A stretch of 64,000 nucleotides of DNA. Source: Lachnospiraceae bacterium (lineage in GTDB: Bacteria; Bacillota; Clostridia; Lachnospirales; Lachnospiraceae). This document shows, one piece after another, positions 60,021 to 64,000 of this stretch (within the stretch, counting starts at the first letter, position 1; each line of letters begins with the position of its first letter). A program made the translations under genes and the position numbers. The stretch spans positions 1 to 64,000 of the forward strand of contig JAIEAP010000002.1 in assembly GCA_029071325.1 (NCBI GenBank), in the 5' to 3' direction. Below the pieces are notes generated by a model. The model was given only the letters and a program-made list of their open reading frames with translations, did no database searches and was not told the DNA's origin.

Positions 60021-63000
60021 GTGTATCATTGCCACGTTCATTTTTATCTGGTCGGTCAGCCGTGCAGAGTATTTGAGATTATAAAGGAAATGGCTCCACT
60101 GGAACATTTTTTTCATGAGTTTTCGGAAAGCGATAAGCTGGAGAAGGCACCGGCTGCTCAGGCGGATGTGATCATAGCCAGCCTGCAGGATGTGGAGGCA
60201 AAGGAAGCGGTTCATAAGCTGAATCTATATAAGAAGGAGACGGCGGAGCTTATTGTGCTTGCAGACAGGGAGCAGATTTTGCTTCTGACGGAGAGTCTGC
60301 CGGAAATTAAGGATATCTGGACAATGCCCATGGCGGATGAGGAAATACGTTTCCGTTTCCTAAGGTGGCAGCAGACCCTTAAGATGAGCAAGGATTACTG
60401 GCAGACCAGCCAGTATCTTGAGGCTGTGATCAATAACAGCCCCAACCTCATCTGGTATAAGGACAAAGAAGGCATACATAAGAAGGTGAACGACAGTTTC
60501 TGTGAGACGGTGAATAAGACCAGAGCTCAGATAGAAGGGCGGGGACACGCATACATATGGAATGTGGAACAGGACGATCCTGCCTGCATCGAATCGGAGC
60601 GCGAGGTCATGGATAAGCGCAGGACCTTCATAGCTGGTGAGGTCATACAGACGGGGGAAGGCACACGGATGCTTACCACTTATAAATCGCCGCTGTATGA
60701 TCTGGACGGAAGCGTTATGGGAACCGTGGGCGTGGGGATAGATGTAACTCTGGAGCGAGTCTATGAGCAGGAAATCATCCAAAAGAACCAGTCGCTGGAG
60801 AAGATATTTACCACCATAGACTGTGGAATGATGCGCCATACGCAGGACGGATCGCAGATCCTCAGTATCAACCGGGCAGCGCTTAAGATCCTGGGGTATG
60901 ATTCTATTGAAGAATTAAAAGCAGATGGGTTTGACCTGGTTGCGGAATCTGTTCTGGAGGAAGATAAAGAAAGACTCCGGGAAAGCATCCGGGCATTAAG
61001 GGAAGAGGGAGACAGCGTCAACATAGAGTACCGGGTACGGCATAAGAACGGAGACATCCTGCATGTAATGGGAAATGTCAAGCTTGTCATGGAGAAGGGA
61101 GAATTGCTGTATCAGCGTTTCCTGTTAGACTGTACGGCGCAGAAGCTGCGGGAGAAGCGCAGAGAGAGACGGCAGATGGAAATGATCCAGGCATTGAGCA
61201 TAGATTTCAGCTTGGTCTGCTATTTTGATCTGGATACAGGAAAGGGAAGAACGATCCAGAATCGCGGCGGCAGTGTGAGTTCTTATGATCCCGCTAGCGA
61301 CGGACAGATCATATTGGAAGACAGTATGGCCCGTTACATACAGGAATGCGTATACGAAGAGGACAGAGAAATGCTGCGTCGTGCGACCTCTTTAGAGGTG
61401 CTGCAGCGGGAGTTGACGGAAAAGGAAATTCATTATGTGAATTACCGCAGGGTGAAGGACGGAGAGACCATATATTATCAGATGAAGGTGGTACGGGCAG
61501 GAACATGGGAGACGAACCACGGCATTGTCATGGGATTTCGCAGCGTAGATGAGGAAATCCGCAGCGAGATGGAGCAGAAAAACCAGTTAGAGGATGCTCT
61601 GATGCAGGCGAATAAAGCCAACAAGGCCAAAAGCGTATTTCTGTCTAATATGTCCCATGATATCCGCACCCCGATGAATGCCATCGTCGGTTTCACAAAT
61701 CTGGCGATCACTCATATAGACAGCAGAGAGCAGGTAGAGGAATATCTCAAGAAGATCATGACGTCTGGCAATCATCTGCTGAGTCTTATTAATGATGTTC
61801 TTGATATGAGCCGGATTGAGAGCGGCAAGATACGTCTGGAGGAAAAGGAATGCAGTCTGCCGGACATCCTGCATGGACTGCGTAACATTTTACAGGCGGA
61901 TATCCGGGCAAAACAGTTGGAATTGCATATCGATACGGTGGACGTCATGGATGAGGACATTTACTGTGATAAGCTGCGCTTAAATCAGGTGCTGTTAAAT
62001 CTGCTGAGTAATTCTGTCAAGTATACAGGAGCGGGCGGTTCTGTCAGTATGCGGATCATCGAAAAAGCAGGAGCACCCGCCGGATACGCAAATTATGAAT
62101 TCCATATCAAGGATACCGGTATCGGTATGAGCGAGGAGTTTCTGGAACATATTTTTGAACCCTTTGAGAGGGAGAGCAATTCAACCATCAGCGGAATTCA
62201 GGGAACCGGTCTTGGGATGGCGATCACCAAGAATATTGTGGATATGATGAACGGTGCGATTACCGTGGAAAGCAAACAGGGCGTAGGTACGGAGTTTAAG
62301 GTTTCCTTTACCTTCCGGCTGTATTCCGGGGTAAAAGAACCGCAGTCAATATTGGAACTGGCGAACTGCAGGGCATTGGTGGTGGACGATGACTTTAATA
62401 CCTGTGACAGTGTCTCGTATATGCTTGAGCAGCTTGGAATGCGTGCGGAGTGGACGATGTCAGGGAAAGAGGCGGTGCTGCGGACCCAGCAGGCAATTAC
62501 CCGGGGCAACGATTACAGTGTTTACCTTATTAACTGGCTGCTGCCGGATATGAATGGTGTGGAGGTTGTCCGGAGGATACGCAAAGAGACCGGGGGGAAG
62601 GCTCCCGTTATCGTCCTGACAGCATATGATTGGGCAGATATTGAAGCTGAAGCAAAGGAAGCGGGAGTCACGGCATTTTGCGCGAAACCGCTGTTTCTAT
62701 CAGAATTGAGAAATTGTCTGTATTCTGCCATTAAGCCGGAAGAAGCCGCAAAGAAGAAAGCGGTCAGAGAGGTCAAGCTTCATACCGGTCGTATTCTGCT
62801 GGCGGAGGATGTGGAACTGAATCAGGAGATTGCCACTGTGATCCTGGGGGACGCAGGATTTACCGTAGAGGTAGCGGAGAATGGACAGATTGCAGTGGAT
62901 ATGCTTAAGAAATCCGAGCCCGGTTATTACCAGTTGGTGCTGATGGATGTCCAGATGCCGGTGATGAATGGCTATGACGCCACCAGGAAGATCCGTGAGC

Positions 63001-63161
63001 TTGAGAATAAGGAACTGGCAAGCATACCGATCATCGCCATGACAGCAAATGCGTTCGAAGAAGATAAGCAGGAGGCTTTGAAGAGCGGAATGAACGGTCA
63101 TATTGCAAAGCCCATTGATATTAATATATTATTAAAGACTCTGGATCAATTGCTGGGCTGA
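60021..63161 (+). CDS. Cytoplasmic hybrid kinase with a degenerate first receiver domain
   Basis: A 1046-residue paralogue of the 51273 kinase without membrane segments. A degenerate receiver-like N-terminus (about 1-125) precedes three PAS-type regions (about 135-540), then HisKA with H546 in FLSNMSHDIRTPMNAI and HATPase_c (DTGIGMSEEFLEHIFEPFERE). REC1 keeps the fold and lysine but has Asn at residue 838 where the phospho-acceptor should be (YLINWLLPDMNG). REC2 has the normal D976 (LVLMDVQMPVMNGYDATRK). The GTG start at 60021 follows AGGAGGATATAGCT. Only REC2 can accept phosphate. Confidence 0.88.
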   Translation: MYHCHVHFYLVGQPCRVFEIIKEMAPLEHFFHEFSESDKLEKAPAAQADVIIASLQDVEAKEAVHKLNLYKKETAELIVLADREQILLLTESLPEIKDIWTMPMADEEIRFRFLRWQQTLKMSKDYWQTSQYLEAVINNSPNLIWYKDKEGIHKKVNDSFCETVNKTRAQIEGRGHAYIWNVEQDDPACIESEREVMDKRRTFIAGEVIQTGEGTRMLTTYKSPLYDLDGSVMGTVGVGIDVTLERVYEQEIIQKNQSLEKIFTTIDCGMMRHTQDGSQILSINRAALKILGYDSIEELKADGFDLVAESVLEEDKERLRESIRALREEGDSVNIEYRVRHKNGDILHVMGNVKLVMEKGELLYQRFLLDCTAQKLREKRRERRQMEMIQALSIDFSLVCYFDLDTGKGRTIQNRGGSVSSYDPASDGQIILEDSMARYIQECVYEEDREMLRRATSLEVLQRELTEKEIHYVNYRRVKDGETIYYQMKVVRAGTWETNHGIVMGFRSVDEEIRSEMEQKNQLEDALMQANKANKAKSVFLSNMSHDIRTPMNAIVGFTNLAITHIDSREQVEEYLKKIMTSGNHLLSLINDVLDMSRIESGKIRLEEKECSLPDILHGLRNILQADIRAKQLELHIDTVDVMDEDIYCDKLRLNQVLLNLLSNSVKYTGAGGSVSMRIIEKAGAPAGYANYEFHIKDTGIGMSEEFLEHIFEPFERESNSTISGIQGTGLGMAITKNIVDMMNGAITVESKQGVGTEFKVSFTFRLYSGVKEPQSILELANCRALVVDDDFNTCDSVSYMLEQLGMRAEWTMSGKEAVLRTQQAITRGNDYSVYLINWLLPDMNGVEVVRRIRKETGGKAPVIVLTAYDWADIEAEAKEAGVTAFCAKPLFLSELRNCLYSAIKPEEAAKKKAVREVKLHTGRILLAEDVELNQEIATVILGDAGFTVEVAENGQIAVDMLKKSEPGYYQLVLMDVQMPVMNGYDATRKIRELENKELASIPIIAMTANAFEEDKQEALKSGMNGHIAKPIDINILLKTLDQLLG

Positions 63162-63205
63162 TCGCATATAGAGAATATATTTAAGGAAAGGAAGATATAA
63201 CGGAA

Positions 63206-64000
63206 ATGGAGACGGCGCAGGGATTTCAAGAAAAAGGGTATATGAACAGACGTTTTCTGAACGGCTATGGCATTGTGGCAGGGGTGCTGTTCGTAGCATA
63301 CATTATAGAATTGGTAAAGGGCAACCGGACACTGGGCTACACAGCAGTATTTTGGGCCTTCCTGTTGATTCCCCTGGCGGCATCGATATTGATCTACAGG
63401 AGAGACAAGAATAGTATGCTGGTCAGGTATGTAGGCACATTCGGTTATCTGGCGTTATATGCGTTTGTGCTGCTGACTTCTGTAAGTATTCTGTCATGCT
63501 GCTATGTTATGCCGGTTCTTGCGTTGATCGCGCTCTTTCAGGACAGCAAGTTCTCTCTGCAGGCGGGAATTGCGGCTGTTCTGGTCAATATCGCGTATGT
63601 GGTGTACCGTTTTGTAGCGGGAACTGTGGACAGCGGTGCTATCGTTGACTTTGAGATTGCGGTGGCTGCGGTGGCGCTGATGTGCGGTATGTCCATTCTT
63701 GCGACCAAAGGGCTGGAAAGGGTGAGCCGCCATAGGTTTACCCTCATTGAGCAGGAGAAGAAGAAGCAGGAGCAGATGCTAAAACAGGTGTTGTCTGCTT
63801 CCGGAAGCCTGGTAGAGAAAATAGCAGGCATCGATGATGAGTCCAAGAAAATGGAAAAGCAGGGCGAGGGAAGCAAGGCGGCGATTACTGAGATCGTAGC
63901 AGGTGTCAATGACCTGGCCAAGACCATCCAGAACCAGCTGCAAATGACAGAGAATATCGGCAATTTTACGGAAGAGACAGGAATGCTTGCAGAAAAGATT
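63206..64000 (+). CDS. Methyl-accepting chemotaxis protein-like membrane protein (3' end outside window)
   Basis: The frame is open from ATG 63206 to the window end (265 codons). The N-terminal 170 residues hold about six membrane segments without a large extracellular domain. A basic stretch and a long coiled-coil region rich in Glu, Lys, Ala and Ser follow (EKKKQEQMLKQVLSASGSLVEKIAG, AGVNDLAKTIQNQLQ). This is the layout of membrane-embedded chemoreceptors, whose signalling tip would lie beyond the window. Start after AAGGAAAGGAAGATATAACGG. The identity rests on the coiled-coil pattern only. Confidence 0.6.
   Translation, partial: METAQGFQEKGYMNRRFLNGYGIVAGVLFVAYIIELVKGNRTLGYTAVFWAFLLIPLAASILIYRRDKNSMLVRYVGTFGYLALYAFVLLTSVSILSCCYVMPVLALIALFQDSKFSLQAGIAAVLVNIAYVVYRFVAGTVDSGAIVDFEIAVAAVALMCGMSILATKGLERVSRHRFTLIEQEKKKQEQMLKQVLSASGSLVEKIAGIDDESKKMEKQGEGSKAAITEIVAGVNDLAKTIQNQLQMTENIGNFTEETGMLAEKI

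Noticed and set aside
1-64000. CRISPR arrays, tRNA and rRNA genes
   Set aside because: No regularly spaced direct repeats and no tRNA or rRNA signature were found when reading the window, although a dedicated tool search was not possible.

Overview
The window looks like chromosome from a Gram-positive gut anaerobe of the Clostridia, most likely Lachnospiraceae. Supporting signs are strong GGAGG ribosome-binding sites, consensus TTGNNN-N17-TATAAT promoters, a T-box ahead of the trp operon, an LXG type VII toxin locus, an oxygen-independent HemZ, a Csp-like subtilase, a PadR/DUF1700/DUF4097/PspC cassette and many LytTR and OmpR-type two-component genes. The genus cannot be fixed from sequence alone.

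Layout. (1) 1-7800: a polymorphic-toxin island. One full-length LXG toxin and its immunity gene are followed by at least four promoterless orphan toxin C-termini with immunity genes. One is the end of what looks like an ADP-ribosyltransferase, next to an ADP-ribosylglycohydrolase gene. The island ends in an IS3 transposase remnant. (2) 7838-18756: housekeeping genes. These are an XRE-cupin regulator with a 26-bp palindromic operator, a YbaK deacylase, small membrane proteins, Rel, an MBL hydrolase, hemZ-hisS-aspS and a DegV protein. (3) 19028-25447: a compact Tad-like pilus or secretion locus with a CpaF-like ATPase, a TadB/C-like protein, several very small pilin-like membrane proteins that share Tyr at residue 8, and a large secreted protein with InlB-type repeats. 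(4) 25444-31905: a CNNM/CorC protein, a HAD phosphatase, the PadR envelope-stress cassette, an ECF S component and a CapA-like protein. (5) 31927-38731: a T-box (apparent TGG specifier) and a complete trpEGDCFBA operon. (6) 38863-41102: a lytic transglycosylase overlapping a Csp-like subtilase. (7) 41326-64000: a signalling island. It holds two chemoreceptors (one cut by the window end), a REC-LytTR-REC-wHTH double response regulator with its kinase, an AgrA/AgrC-like pair, two paralogous hybrid kinases, an ABC permease/ATPase with its own two-component system, a surface protein and a 196-bp IS66-like MITE.

How it works together. The toxin island appears to be a recombination reservoir: conserved LXG-side DNA joined to interchangeable, AT-rich toxin/immunity tails. 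The Tad-like genes are closely spaced or overlapping and read as one operon ending in a candidate adhesin. In the signalling island, genes for a transporter, sensors and regulators follow one another with short gaps or overlaps, so much of it is probably co-transcribed in modules. No tRNA, rRNA or CRISPR array was recognised.
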